Of a stretch of DNA of 64,000 bases, positions 11,024 through 24,118 are shown piece after piece. The stretch's first letter is position 1; the number at the start of each line of letters is the position of its first letter. Both the position numbers and the translations under genes were made by a program. The stretch comes from Basidiobolus meristosporus CBS 931.73 (taxonomy: Eukaryota > Basidiobolomycota > Basidiobolomycetes > Basidiobolales > Basidiobolaceae), in NCBI GenBank assembly GCA_002104905.1, contig MCFE01000298.1:37190-101189 (forward strand). Direction: 5' to 3'. The notes below the pieces were generated by a model. It did no database searches and was not told the DNA's origin. It saw only the letters and a list, made by a program, of their open reading frames with translations.

Positions 11024-11378
11024 TGTTGTAAGATCCTTGGAGATATTAGAAGTGATTTGGTGGACAAGTAGACTATGTGGTTTTCACTTAGTGATTTTTT
11101 CAATGTAAAAGTAGTATTTTTACTTTTACATGGTACTGGCATAACAGGCATATAGAATAAGTTAAGGAAGTTCCCAAGAACATGTGTGCAAAGATTGGGG
11201 CTGTTTGGACAACTTTGCAAGTTTTCATATTCAGGGTACCTGACATATTGGTGAAAATATTCTAAGTAAATCCCAACAAGGAATTTGGTCCATATTCCCT
11301 AGGAATTGAAGGTAATGATCTAAGTGATTAAGTTAGGTGAATATTTTGGTGTAATTACAAATTTTTGTATCATTACAA
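11024..11378 (-). repeat. copia LTR (5' LTR of the Gag fragment)
   Basis: Starts TGTTGTAAG at 11024 and follows the family consensus; the far terminus is degenerate (ATTACAAAT around 11373-11380). A diverged primer-binding site lies at 11009-11023. Confidence 0.7.
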
Positions 11379-12690
11379 ATCTAAGCAGCCCCAATGAGTT
11401 GTTTATCAGTTAAGTAATGCAATGTTAGATTGGGTGCAACAAGTAACTAATTTTTATTAGGAAAACTCTACCAAGGAATGCCAGATCTCTCTTGGTCACA
11501 AGCTAGTTTCTACACTACTTGATTTGGAATTCACACAAACAATAGCCAGAGCACACCTATAAGGGGAACTAGAATCCAGCAGGGAGAAGGAATATATTGG
11601 CTCAGTACAAAAAAGTTCTTTGTGGATAATCAAGAGGTACTCATGGCAAAAGTGGTGGCAACCAAGCATATGCTTGCATAGAGTATATGTTACCAGCAAT
11701 ATAAGGGACATGGCAGCTTTACAAGGATCATACTGAAAGACCATAGAGTTGAGGTCATAGAAGTGTGTCAATTGCAGTGCGTGTGCATATCTATAGCAGA
11801 TAGTAACCAAGAGTCCATAGCTACTATTGGTTCAAGATATATATGGAGCAGCCATGGTAGTAGTGAGTAAGCAAATAAAGAAGCATGAATGTATAATACA
11901 TGTATGAGTGGTGTAAGGGGAGGCAGAAAAATGAAATACTGTTTGGTAAATTGCTATTATATATTATACAGGACTAGCTGTAGGCTGCTGTACTGCAATG
12001 ATAATGCTAGCAGTAGTTCACATCAACACATCCAGAGCACAGTCAGAACAACATTGAGTATTTTGCCCTATAAGGCAATTGCATATATGGGCCACTTAGG
12101 TCTGCTCAAATACATGTATATGGCATTAAGACCATAATACTGCCTTGATAGTCATGCCAAAAGACTGTTAGAACATTTTCAAGTGAATTGCCTAATTTTG
12201 CAATAAATGCAGTACACCCCATTACAATCCTGCCACAACATCAAGAAGAAGGTCAGCAATTCCATGCAAAGACATATAGTTGAGGAGATATGAGTGTGCA
12301 AGTTGCTGCAGGTGTGAACAAGTGTTCAGGCTAAGAGGTAGGAGGCCCTAGGATATTTTTGATTTAGATTATATGCCTGTGGTAGTAGTGGGTAATGCAA
12401 TACAGAGTCATGATTCTACAGCTAATTATATGTATGACATATGGGGTTGTAGAAAAGTTATATGCTATTTGACATATTACACAGTAGAGTTGCAGAGGAA
12501 CAGTAGTAGGCCATCATATAGCCATCATAAAGCCATCAAAGATCTACAATGAGGCCATCAAAGCACTTTAAAGTCTCTTCCAGTCTTAGGTAATCAGCCC
12601 TATGAAAGTCTAAAAGTTGGAATATATATATTTCTAGATGGTATTCAGCTGGTACTCTTATGATTTTCTGCTGGTACTTGGCTGGTGCTT
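11379..12690. other. AT-rich spacer, mostly unrecognised
   Basis: No gene is recognised. 11385-11480 is an inverted relative of 1400-1495, linking it to the CACTA-like family. The rest is repeat-poor by eye. Confidence 0.4.
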
Positions 12691-13038
12691 ATGTTGTAAT
12701 TATTAGGTTTCCACCTAAATATTCATGCTTGCTTATTCACATAAATCTTATTCTTTGATTAGCATTCTGTCCTGACCAAATTTCTTGTTGGGATTTACTT
12801 AAAATATTTCACCAAATTATCAGATACCCATATTATGATCTTTCTTGAGTTGTCCAAGAGCCCCCAAACTTTGCACACATATTCTTGGGACCTTCCTTCA
12901 CAAACTCTACACATTTGTTTGCTCTACTTTATCAAAAGTATAGATGCCATAAGTTTGATCAATAAATCTACAAGTGAATAGCATGTAAATCCTCTAGTTC
13001 TCTACATCACTTCCAATACTCCCCAGAATATTGCAACA
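12691..13038 (+). repeat. diverged copia LTR, plus orientation
   Basis: 348 bases, starting TGTTGTAATT and ending TTGCAACA, with landmarks of the family in order: CACCTAAATATTCA, CTTGTTGGGATTTACTT, CCCAAACTTTGCACACAT and CACTTCCAATA. It is followed by GGTTATACCCC, a diverged primer-binding site. No coding region follows, so it is a near-solo LTR. Confidence 0.65.
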
Positions 13039-13459
13039 GGTTATACCCCAGAATTTCATTTGAAATCTTTAGTGGAAGTAATGTGCAGCTGATTACCAAA
13101 TATGTTATGAATGTTAGCTTGCCTAATCTTCCCCTAGAAAGAGTGTATGCTTGTCTGCTGTGAAGCTGGTATCTAAGATACTGAGAGATGTTGCGTCTGG
13201 GAAAGCTTGAATTCAGCTTCATTCTGCTGACCTTTTCCTAGTTTTTTGCCTTAGTGCAGATGTACAGGCTAGTTTTCACCCTGTCCCAATAATACAGGCT
13301 GCTATAGGTCTACTATAGGGCAATAAGAGACTTCTCAGGGGGCTAACAATTTGAAATCAAGTGTGTTGCCATCTTTGACACTCCAGATAGCAAAGCACCA
13401 TCAATATCCTGATATAGAGTTATTGAGAGTGTCTAAAGCTCTGAGCAGCTGGTACTATA

Positions 13460-13808
13460 TGTTGTAAGAGTCTTGGAGATATTAGAGGTGATTTGGGAGG
13501 ACAAGTAGATTATGTGGTCTTCACTTAATGATTTTTTCAATGTAAAAGTAGTATTTATACTTTTACCTGGTCTTGGCATTCCAGACACATAGAATAGGTT
13601 AAGGAAGGTCTCAAGGACATGTGTGCAAAGTTTTGGGCTGTTTGGACAACTTTGAGAATTTTCATGTTCTGGGTACCAGGTATTTTGGTGAGAATATTCT
13701 AAGTGAATCCCAACAAGGAATTTGGTCAGTATTCTCTAGAATTTTAGGGTAATGATTTAAGTGACTAAGCTAGGTGAATATCTAGGTGGAATACAAATTT
13801 TTTCAACA
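13460..13808 (-). repeat. 3' LTR of copia A
   Basis: Starts TGTTGTAAG and ends TTTCAACA in plus coordinates. It includes the palindrome-flanked TATA box at about 13549-13573. Immediately outside, CTCTCACTCAGC is the complement of the polypurine tract. Confidence 0.85.
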
Positions 13809-13819
13809 CTCTCACTCAG

Positions 13820-15521
13820 CTAAATGTTCATACTGACTGGTCCTAATTTTGGCCTAAAATATTCAAACTTGTCTCTAGCTAATGGTTTGGTAAATATGTC
13901 TGCAATCATTTCATCTGTAGGACAGTCAGCTGAGCTAACTAAGTTATTCTCTATAGCTTCACGTACAAAATGATGTCTAATATATATGTGCTTGATTCTA
14001 GCATGAAAAGTTGAATTTCTACCTGATTGTATACATCCTTGATTGTCTTGAAATAAAGTGATAGGCATTTTTTGACATAGGCCTAAATCTGTGAAAAGCT
14101 TTCTTAACCACATTGCTTTTTTTTTGCTTCACAGCCTGCCATATACTCTGCCTCTGTGGTAGAAAGTGCTACAGTTGGTTGCTTTCTTGAATTCCATGAA
14201 ATTGCTCCTTTACAGTAAAGAAAGGTGTATCCTGTGGTGGATCTTCTGTCTTGTAATTTTGTCCCCAATCAGTATCAGAGTATCCCACAAGATCCTGTTC
14301 TGAGTCCTTATAAGTATATCTTAAGCAGATATCAGCAGTTCCTTTTAGGTATCTAAAAATCTGCTTAACTGCTGCAATATGATCAGATCCATAGTTCTGA
14401 TTATGTTGACTGACAACTCCCACTGAATATGAGATATCTGGACGTGTTCCAAGCATGATATACATCAGACTGCCGATCATAGATTGATAAGGAAAGTCAG
14501 GGCTTTCAAATGGCACTAAGCTCTCTTGATTTGGTTGAGTTTTGACCAAGTTAAGGTTTGTCTCCATTGGGGTAGCTGCCGGTTTACAGTCTTCCATTTT
14601 GTACTTCTTTAGTATATCTTGAATATACTTGGATTGGCTTAGGGTAATAGTCTGGGTACTTCTGTCTATGGAGAACTTAATCCCTAAGTAGTAACTAAGT
14701 TCTCCTAGATTGGACATCTTGAACTCCTTAGATAGGCTGGATTTAGTCACTTCCAATGTTTCTAGGTTATTGGCAGCTATAATGAGATCATCCACACACA
14801 GAGCTAATAGAACTGGATTTGCTCTATCTGGCTTATAGTAAATACTATAGTCAGCATTACTTCTTTTGAAACTCAAAGATTCCAAATAAGAATCTATCTT
14901 GCAATTCCAGGCTCTTGGTGATTGTTTGAGACCATATAGTGACTTTTTAAGCTTGCAGACCAAATGGGGGTTATCTTGGTCAATAAACCCATCAGGCTGG
15001 TCTATATACACATCCTTGTCAAGTTCTCCATTCAAAAATGCAGTTTTTACATCCATTTGATGAATAAAAAACTTATATTTGGCTGCAATAGCCAATATTA
15101 ATCTGATGGAATTAAACTTGGCTACTGGTGCAAAGGTCTCAGTATAGTCAAGTCCTTTTGTTTGAGAGTATCCTTTGGACACAAGTCTTGCTTTATATCT
15201 TTCAATTGCACCATCTGCTTTGTATTTTGTCTTGAAGACCCATCTACATCCAATTGATTTTTGGTTGAATGGTAATTTGACTAAGTCCCAAGTTTTATTT
15301 TCCAACTGGGCCTGATATTCCTCAGTCATTGCAGATCTCCATAACTTTGTCTGAGGGCTATTTAGGGCCTCTTTTACAGTCTGGGGTGCATCAATATGGA
15401 CTGAATAGGCATAGGCTAAGTTTGTACCCTCATGGATATAGTAACTTGTACTATTTCTTGTCCAATTGGATCTCCAGGCATTTGATACTGGAATGATCAC
15501 TTCTAGGATATTCCTGGGCAC
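13820..15521 (-). pseudogene. copia A reverse transcriptase and RNase H
   Basis: The RT part (14169-15521) shows CRWVFKTKYKADG, FAPVAKFNSIRLILA, MDVKTAFLNGEL, SLYGLKQSPRAW and the catalytic box, here CVDDLIIAA instead of YVDD. It continues through LSYYLGIKFS and YSVGVVSQH. The frame is lost near 14170-14115, where a run of T residues replaces the usual sequence, before the RNase H end (13820-14113: LFQDNQGCIQ, HIYIRHHFVREA). These frame losses and the unusual catalytic box make it inactive. Confidence 0.85.
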
Positions 15522-17083
15522 TGATTCTGGTGAACCATGGTTGTAGAGTCCTCTGGAGTGAAAAAATCTTCATTGTTTTGCTCTGATTCAATCCTGACAA
15601 TTGGTGGACTTGGGATCAGATTTTTGTCATCATCTGATGTCATTTTTGGTGAAAATTTTGAATTTTCATCAAACACATCCCTGGACTTGATTAGCTTCTT
15701 TGCTTTGGTATTGTAGAGTCTATATGCTTCACTCTCATTGCAGTAACCCAAAAATATGCATTTTACACTTTTTGGCTCAAATTTTGACTGATTTCCGGGC
15801 AGTTTCTTGGCATATGCTGTACACCCAAATATCCTTAGATGTTCTGCACTTGGTCTGTATCCATACCATGCTTCAAATGGAGTAGAATCACGAAGTATTC
15901 TGTTATAACTCCTATTTTTAAGATTTACAGCAGTGGCAACTGATTCTGCCCAAAAATTGTAGGATAATTTTTGATCATGGATCATAGATCTTGCTATATC
16001 AATTATTGATCTGTTTGCGCACTCTGCTACTCCATATTGCTGTGTGGAGTATGGTACAGTAGTCTCTTGCTTTATCCCATGAATTTTGCAGAAGTGGATG
16101 AATAGTTTTGAGGTAGATTCTCCACCATTGTCAGAGTGTATTTTCTTAATTTTTTCACCAGTTTCTCTCTCCACCATGGCTTTAAATTCCCTGAGCTTAG
16201 ACAGAGCTTCTTCCTTTCTCTCCACAAAGTAGACCCATGTGTATCTTCTATAATCATCAATAAGAGTGATTAAATACTTCATCCCGCCTAAGGATAAATT
16301 TTGCATAGGTCCACACAGATCTGAATGAATTAGATCTAATTTTTTCATAGTTTTGATTAACCCAGAGCTCTTGAACAATTGTCTGGCTTGTTTCCCATAG
16401 ATGCAGGCTTCACAGTACTCCAAATTAGCTGGGGGATCAATTTTTACTCCAGAAATTAGCTGATCTTTGATCATTTTATGCAAATAATCAAAATTGATGT
16501 GTCCAAATCTCCTATGCCAAAGCATTGGTTTCTCTTCATTTAAGTTACTTATATTGGCTTCCAGATATGATGGAATATAAGTCAACTTGTATAGATTCTG
16601 ATCTCTGATGCCTAAAGCAACATGAGCACCATTTTGATCAGTGATTGTGCATCCAGTATTATCAAAACTGAAACTGAGTCCTTCTGCTGTGGCCTTGCTT
16701 ACAGAGAGTAGGTTCTTGGCTACTTCTGGTACATAGAGTACTTTTTTGAAAGTCAGTTTATGGCTTCCTTCACTGCTTCTTAGGTTTACTTGGATAGTTC
16801 CTTCTCTCACTGCATCAAGTGTACTATTGTCACCCATGAAAACCTTCTTAATTGGAATTTCTTGATATTGGGTAAAAAGTTCTTTTTGGTGTGTAAAGTG
16901 TTGAGATGCTTCAGAGTCAATATACCACATCTGAGAATCCTTGTTTGTGGTCTTATTTAGTGCAGATATGAATAGTCTGTCTTCAGTTGTTGCAGCATTT
17001 CCATATTCAGGCTTTTTGTGCTGACTATCTTTCTTTTGAAGCACTGGTCTGAGGTGTGTCCTTTCCTTTTGCAGTAGTTGCAA
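15503..17083 (-). pseudogene. copia A protease and integrase
   Basis: The protease motif reads WYIDSEASQHFT, where related copies have DSGAS; the Gly to Glu change would damage the aspartic protease. The integrase zinc module HRRFGHINFDYLH...CEACIYGKQ is followed by the D,D,E core: SDLCGPMQNLS, DNGGE and VAECANRS. It ends with the GYRPSAEHLRIFGC block. Integrase inserts element cDNA in the nucleus. The frame overlaps the RT frame (15503-15521), implying a frameshift. Confidence 0.85.
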
Positions 17084-17784
17084 AATAGGTTGCTGTTGCC
17101 TTTGTAGGGTCTTGGGTACCTCCTTTGTTGGTTATCATTGCTTATTAAAGCATTTTCTTCTTCCTTCTTATTGGCGCTTGATTTTCTTAATTCTTCATCC
17201 AGGAGCCTTCCATATACGTAATTTAAGGTCAAATCTTCAGCTCTGGACTCTAGGGCTGATACAAGGCCCTGAAACTTGTCTGTCAGGCTATTCAGGATGG
17301 TAACTATCACATCCTCATCAGTAGTTGGTATGCCCACAGATTCTATCTCATCTACCAGCAGGGTAATTCTGTTAATTAGATTTTTCATTTCTTCTCCTGG
17401 CAGCATCTTAATAGTAAAGAATTTTTGTCTCAGATACATCTTCTTGGCAGCTGAACATGACTAGTAGGTGTCTTCTAATGCTTTCCAGGCATTCATTGCT
17501 GTTTTTGCTCTTGAGCATTGGATTAGCAATTTGTCTTTAACATTAAGGCAAATGCAGTTAAAGGCACTTTGTTCTTTCTTCTGGTACTTTAAGGCTTCCT
17601 CTCCCACGTTTTTAGGAGGGCATTCTTCTCCCATGACAATATCCCAAAGGCCTCTTTCTTGCAGTAGCATCTTCATCCTCACCTTCCACACTTGGTAGTT
17701 AGATCCATCCAACTTTTCAGCAGAGGGAAAAATTCCAGTAATAGCAGTAGTAAACATTGCATAGAGTGACAGCTTGGGGCTCAT
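16957..17784 (-). pseudogene. copia A Gag
   Basis: Starts with ATG inside the primer-binding region (MSPKLSLYAMFTTAITG) and continues with PSAEKLDGSNYQVWKV. A TAG replaces the Gln codon that other copies have after ALEDTY (about 17461-17463). It resumes through SLTDKFQGLVSALESR and the CCHC knuckle CNYCKRKGHTSDQC. Gag and Pol are in different frames here. Confidence 0.8.
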
Positions 17785-17788
17785 AACC
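17773..17788 (-). promoter_or_regulatory. primer-binding site, initiator-tRNA anticodon-arm type
   Basis: Directly after the 5' LTR the sense strand reads GGTTATGAGCCCCAAG. This complements GGGCTCATAACC, the anticodon stem-loop of initiator tRNA-Met, not the tRNA 3' end. Priming from a half-tRNA in this way is known for Drosophila copia and yeast Ty5. Confidence 0.7.
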
Positions 17789-18121
17789 TGTTGTAAGAGT
17801 CTTGGAGATATTAGAAGTGATTTGGGAGAACAAGTATATTATGTGGTTTTCACTTAATGATTCATTGAATGTAAAAGTAGTATTTATACTTTTACCTGGT
17901 CATGGCATTACTAACAGATAGAATAGGTCAAGGAAGGTCCCAGGAGCATGTGTGCAAAGTTTGGGGCTGTTTGGACAACTTATCAAATTTTTATGTTCTG
18001 GGTAAGTATTCTAAGTAAATCCCAACAAGGAATTTGGTTGGTATTCTCTAGAATTTGAGGGTAATGATTTCAGTGACTAAGTTAGGTGAATATATAGGTG
18101 GAATTACAAATTTTTACAACA
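17789..18121 (-). repeat. 5' LTR of copia A
   Basis: Starts TGTTGTAAG and ends TTACAACA in plus coordinates, 333 bases. TATA inside the 9-bp palindrome at about 17872-17896. Confidence 0.85.
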
Positions 18122-20821
18122 CTAAAGTGGTCTCCTTGCAGGATCCTGATGGTCAATCCAGATTGGCTACATCCACAAGGTCTAGTTATTTTTTGTAGGT
18201 AGAGCTCACACCAAATTGATGAAAGGTTGATATGAATAACAGATCTGAATGCATTAGCCTGTGGAGTGTAGTGTTGAAGCTGAAACTGATAGTGGGTGTA
18301 GGATCCTGCATAGATAGACAAGACAAGACAGAGGTATAACTAGATTCTCAATACAGATAATTCAATAGATATGCTGCAAAAGTAAGAGTGGTGCTGCAGT
18401 TGTGAGGTGAGAAGTGTCAAGAAGAGGCAGTAGCCGAACAATGCACAAGAGTCTACAAGCAGATTGAGTACTCAGAACTAAGAAGTGGGAGAAAAGAGGG
18501 AGAACCAATCTACAGCAACTTAGGGGCAGCTGTACAGACAAATTTTGCCAAGGTTTTTGCACATTCAGGGTGTGATTTTTTATGATGGTACTTGTGAACT
18601 GTGATGGTATCAATACCTCTTACTTACAGGATCTCATATTTGGCACAGTCTACAGGTGGGATCATTGAAGTCATTGTTCCTAGGGATGACTTGGGCTCAA
18701 AGATTGACAATAGGAAAATATCAATAATATCAAATATGGATAAGAAGCAGATAAGAGTACATTGCAAGATAACATCCTGTTATTATGCTGATAAAGTCCA
18801 CCCTGAAGTCTAGACCCACTAATTGAGATCAATGAACTAGTCAGGGAAAAGACATCCATTCATTGACTACTCCCAAACACCCCCAGGATCCCCCTGCAAG
18901 ATTCCAACCTACCTGTACTAGACTAATCCTGAATGAGAATCCACGATGCAGATCACTTCCAAATTACCGTACCCAGAAGGTAGACTACGTAGCATGGTCA
19001 ATTGTTCAGGATACACATATGGCATACCAACTCCCATTTTAGGTAGTATCCTTGATTCAATAAACTACAGCAACCACCTCAATTTATTGGTGGGGTGTAC
19101 AGAAAAAGGGGGTCACCAATATCTGAGCAGTGGGTTAGTAGCCACAATCAAAGATCGATGATTCGGAATCATGATAATAGACGCATCAAGCCTACGAGTC
19201 GTCTTTAAGCGGCAGCGCTTTATGTAGAAAATACGGGGTGTTCTACCTCCACCATCCAATCCCATCCATGCCAAACTGCTCGTAATCGGGGTTGGTTGAC
19301 CTGAAGTGATCAAGGGATTCGGGATGGCCCTGAAGCCCATGTGTTTTCTTCGCCATCCATGACTCTACAAGCTCGGCCGGAAGTACAAGTACCTCATGAT
19401 TACATGAAACTCATACCTCTTCCTTGAAGCACCAATTCATCATTCCTTGTCGCTTCATCTTACATGGCGCTATCAATTTAAACGTATTTCATATGTGTAA
19501 TACATGGGAATTGGTCCTAGGATACTCGGGCACGCCACCAATCGAATCAAGGCGATATGAATGGGCCGATTCGGTTCCATTTCATCCCATGGATCTCATA
19601 ATTTCGTGGGTGACTGGCGTGGCAAGGACCTTGGATGTTTGTGGGTGCCAAATGCGGCTACTTTCAGGGTGACTGCTGTGGTGCTAAAATACCGAGTGGC
19701 TTAGGAATCCAGAAACTCATCACATCTGAGGTGGGTGAATCGGGTAGAGTCCCCCCCCCAGCCATCTTTGGTCACCGAACAGAGAGCATCGAGCCGCCCT
19801 CGGGTTAAAACCTCCATTGCGTGTCTGGGTTCTTCGTACGGCGACAAATTGCTTTACATTCTGTCGGTTCCTTTCTGCGCAGTCCGGTCATGGTGTTCCA
19901 TCGTTCTCCGATACTCCACGTTGGTGGCATTGAGGATTAAGGTATTGTATATAGTTAGTATTGTTTCGGCTCCCACCTGGAGTTGTACTTGAATTTTTCC
20001 GGTTTCCAACGATGCCCAGTGATTTTGAAGTGGTTGGCACTGGCTCAGGATGTCATGCGCTCGCTTCTTAGGTACGGCTCCTCTTAGGACGTCGGCATAT
20101 ATCGGAGCATTGTCGTGAAGCCCCCCCCCACTTGGTTGCATTTACGGAAGTCCTAGATGATTGCATACACAACGGTGAACCCTGTGAAGTCCGTACTTGT
20201 CAGCGAGGTCTCTGTTTACTATACCCTTAAGGTCTCATACAACACATACAGATGGCCAACTCCCTGGCAACCTACTTGTGGATTCCCTTTACTGGCATGC
20301 TTCCCATGGTGTCGAAGGCCGACGCGTCAAGCCTACGGTGGTAAAACACTCGAGTGGAGAACCTTTGCACTTAGGCTTCCCCGTTGAACAGCGAATAGGC
20401 ATCACCACCAGGGGTGTTCAACATGGGTAAGGATCCGGCCAAGTGGTAAGTGAGCCATAGAATCAACTTAACTGGGCCATCACCAGTGAACGAGTCCCGA
20501 ATCCGGAACACCGTCAGTAATGGCAACCCCATCGGTGAGAATTACCGGAATTCCATTGATTTGTACTGTACCACCCTGGAACAGGAAACCATCTGCGTAC
20601 TGGACGCATACAGGGGAAACCATGGTCTCTCCCGTAGCCGCCACCCATATGTGATCAGTCATGAGTGGCATTCTTGGCATGTGGTGATCTGATGAGATGC
20701 CCATGATTGGGTATGTCCGGTATTGAGTGTACGTAGCGGTTGGTAGCACCACGAATGATCCTCTTTATTTAAACGCGCGGGGTTCTGCCTGAGCCGGACT
20801 ACACTCAAGCCTCAGGTGAAG
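18122..20821. other. 2.7-kb intergenic stretch, no gene recognised
   Basis: Composition shifts from AT-rich transposon DNA to the richer gene island at about 18.9-19.2 kb. I see no spliced or unspliced coding sequence I can support. A TATA-like TATTTAAA at 20766-20773 lies about 50 bases before the HMG-CoA synthase start. Confidence 0.4.
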
Positions 20822-22236
20822 ATGAACGGCATCCAAGTAACCCCACACAATGTTGGCATCAAGGCCATGGAGATTTACTTCCCGAAAAAGGTAAGCCGGT
20901 TGTAGTGTCCATCGGTCCACGCGCCCCTTACTAACCGCACCGATGATTGCAGTATGTCGAGCAGGCGGATATGGAGCAGTTCGACGGTGTTTCCGCTGGG
21001 AAATACACTCTGGGCCTCGGCCAGAACAAACTAGGCTTCTGCGACGATCGGGAGGATATCCACTCCATCTCCCTCACCGTGGTTCAGAACCTGGTGGAGC
21101 ACTACGGCATCTCCTACAACGACATCGGCCGCCTGGAGGTCGGCACCGAAACCATTCTCGACAAGGCCAAGTCTTGCAAGACCGTCCTCATGCAGCTGTT
21201 CGCCGATTCGGGGAACTTCGAGGTTGAGGGCATCGACACCACCAACGCATGCTATGGTGGGACCGCCGCGCTGTCCAACGCGGTGAATTGGGTGGAGTCT
21301 TCCTCCTGGGACGGCCGGTACGCTCTGGTGGTTGCTGCTGATATCGCCATCTATGCCAAGGGACCGGCCAGACCTACCGGTGGCACCGCAGCCGTGGCCT
21401 TGTTGGTTGGCCCCGATGCCCCTATCGTGATTGAGAAAGGGCTTCGCAGCACGTTTGTTGAACACGTCTACGACTTCTACAAGCCGGACCTGGCATCGGA
21501 GTATCCCATTGTGGATGGAAAGCTTTCGGTGGAGTGCTACGCACGCGCCTTGGACAACTGCTACCCGAAGTATCTTGCCAGGCTGGCAAAGAAGGAGAAC
21601 CTCCAAAACCCCGGCCTGGAGAACTTCGACTACCTCCTGTTCCACTCCCCCTACACCAAGCTGGTGGCCAAGTCATTCGCTCGCCTAGGCTTCCACGATT
21701 TCCTTGCCAACCACGAGGACCCCAGGTACGCTGCGGTCCAGGAATTCAAGGGCCTCCTTCCAGAGGAGACCTACACGAACCGGGATCTAGAGAAGGCGTT
21801 CATCGGAGTCACAAAGACCATGTTCAACCAGAAGGTCGCTCCCTCGCTGACCACTGCCAAGAACATCGGCAACACCTACTGCGCCTCACTGTACGGCTGC
21901 CTCGCCTCCCTGATTTGCGGGACCCCCTACGAGACGCTGGCCGGGAAGCGGGTGGGTATGTTCTCGTACGGCTCCGGCTCCTCGTCCACTCTCTTCTCGC
22001 TTAGGGTCGTCGGATCGACCGAGGAGATGGCCAAGATCCTCGACCTCCAAAGCCGCCTCGATTCCCGGATCGCCGCATCCCCCGAGGAGTTCGACAAGGC
22101 CATGAGCTTGCGCGAAGAGACCCACCAGCTCAGGGACTACCGCCCGGTCGGCGACATCGAGTCCATCTATCCAGGGACTTACTACTTGTCCTACGTGGAC
22201 GAGAAGTTTAGACGGTTCTACGAACGCAAGAATTAG
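20822..22236 (+). CDS. hydroxymethylglutaryl-CoA synthase
   Basis: Condenses acetyl-CoA with acetoacetyl-CoA to HMG-CoA in the mevalonate pathway that leads to ergosterol and isoprenoids; fungal forms are cytosolic. There are two exons, 20822-20890 and 20953-22236, with a 62-nt GT-AG intron; the joined frame gives 450 residues, normal for the family. The start MNGIQVTPHNVGIKAMEIYFP is typical. Catalytic residues are visible: Glu89 in VGTETILDK, Cys123 in TNACYGGTAAL and His254 in LLFHSPYTK. GTAAVALLVGPDAP and FSYGSGSSS are further family motifs. The C terminus (FYERKN) is short, with no CoA-tail extension. Codon use is GC-rich compared with the transposons. The next gene (Rab) converges on it from the right. 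Confidence 0.96.
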
Positions 22237-22544
22237 CCAACCCCAACTCACACCCATCCATGTCCATAGTCACTCCTACGGCTTCGTGCCATTGAGCGTT
22301 AATTAATAAACCCCCTTTGCCATATGCATCATCCCATCCAGCTTACCACACTGTGGGCCCGTGTTCGTAGCAACATGAGGAAACGATACTCGAGCGGCCA
22401 CCCTTGCGATGTTTATTTAAAAGTACTTCCTACAATTCACACTTCCTGGTCGTCCTACGGCCTTACCAACGGACGGCTAAATAGGCATCGGCAAATGGGG
22501 GTGGGGTGACGGGCTTCAACCAGGGTATCTGGAGGCTCGGTGAA

Positions 22545-23500
<956 letters not shown>

Positions 23501-24118
23501 TCTTGCAAGGAGAGGTAGAGGGTGGCGGTTCAATGATTCGTCACCTAAAGTAGTCTTAGGTTCATAGATATAATGCCAATCATGGCCACAAGGATCCAAT
23601 CACAAACAAAGAAGTCAAGAATCACGATTTAAGATTCGTGGGACATCACCTTAGAATAGAATAAGAACCATTCATAATTCCGGGGGACCCAGCTGTGTGT
23701 CCATGCATGTCTCACGTCTCACGTCTCACACCATGTTGGGCATGAATGGGATCCTATTGCAAACTCCAGGCAGTCGCAACCGATTGACATATTTAGGGCT
23801 ATCTGAGGTTTGTCAGCTTCAGCCTGGAATTCGCTTGGCAGGATGCAATTACCTGGAGCTGCCAAGGAGTCGGCATGCCACGAGATACATCCACCATGAG
23901 CCGTGTAACTATGCAGCTGATTTGTCAACAAACCTTATCCAAGATCCCCCATATGCATACGCCGCATCGATCCGACTTCCAGAGCAGAGCCTGCTGCCGT
24001 CGCCTGTCGAGCCCACGGCCACCCTGAACAACGGGATATCTTTCTCCATCGGGGCCCACGCCCACAGAAAGGTGGTCATCTTGAAAATACATGCAATTTA
24101 TTGAAAAGAATGGATTGA
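23501..24118. other. intergenic region between two minus-strand genes
   Basis: Nothing coding recognised. It must hold the Rab promoter (right of 23500) and the 3' end of the WD40 gene. A near-perfect CTCACGTCTCACGTCTCAC direct repeat lies at about 23710-23728. Confidence 0.4.

Larger units (their letters stand above)
13460..18121 (-). mobile_element. Ty1/copia retrotransposon A, both LTRs present
   Basis: A complete but dead element of 4,662 bases: LTR 13460-13808, RNase H/RT/integrase/protease on the minus strand, Gag 16957-17784, primer-binding site 17773-17788 and LTR 17789-18121. Pol order is protease, integrase, RT, RNase H, which defines copia. The LTRs differ at roughly one base in ten by eye, so the insertion is old. 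The flanks CTATA and CTAAA may be a mutated target duplication. A purine tract next to the 3' LTR (minus-strand GAGTGAGAG) fits the plus-strand primer. Confidence 0.88.

Noticed and set aside
11024-11220. Gag frame open through the LTR in three copies (11220, 44666 and 51073 starts), suggesting a longer Gag
   Set aside because: The extra ATGs lie upstream of or at the LTR TATA box, so a normal transcript would not include them; element A has a frame break there. MSPK near the primer-binding site remains the better start.
19854-20141. Possible gene on the minus strand between copia A and HMG-CoA synthase
   Set aside because: A 95-residue frame with no recognisable motif, no plausible splice partners and a poly-C tract at its start.
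21031-21645. Long minus-strand frame opposite HMG-CoA synthase
   Set aside because: A shadow of GC-rich coding sequence; the plus strand encodes an unmistakable enzyme.
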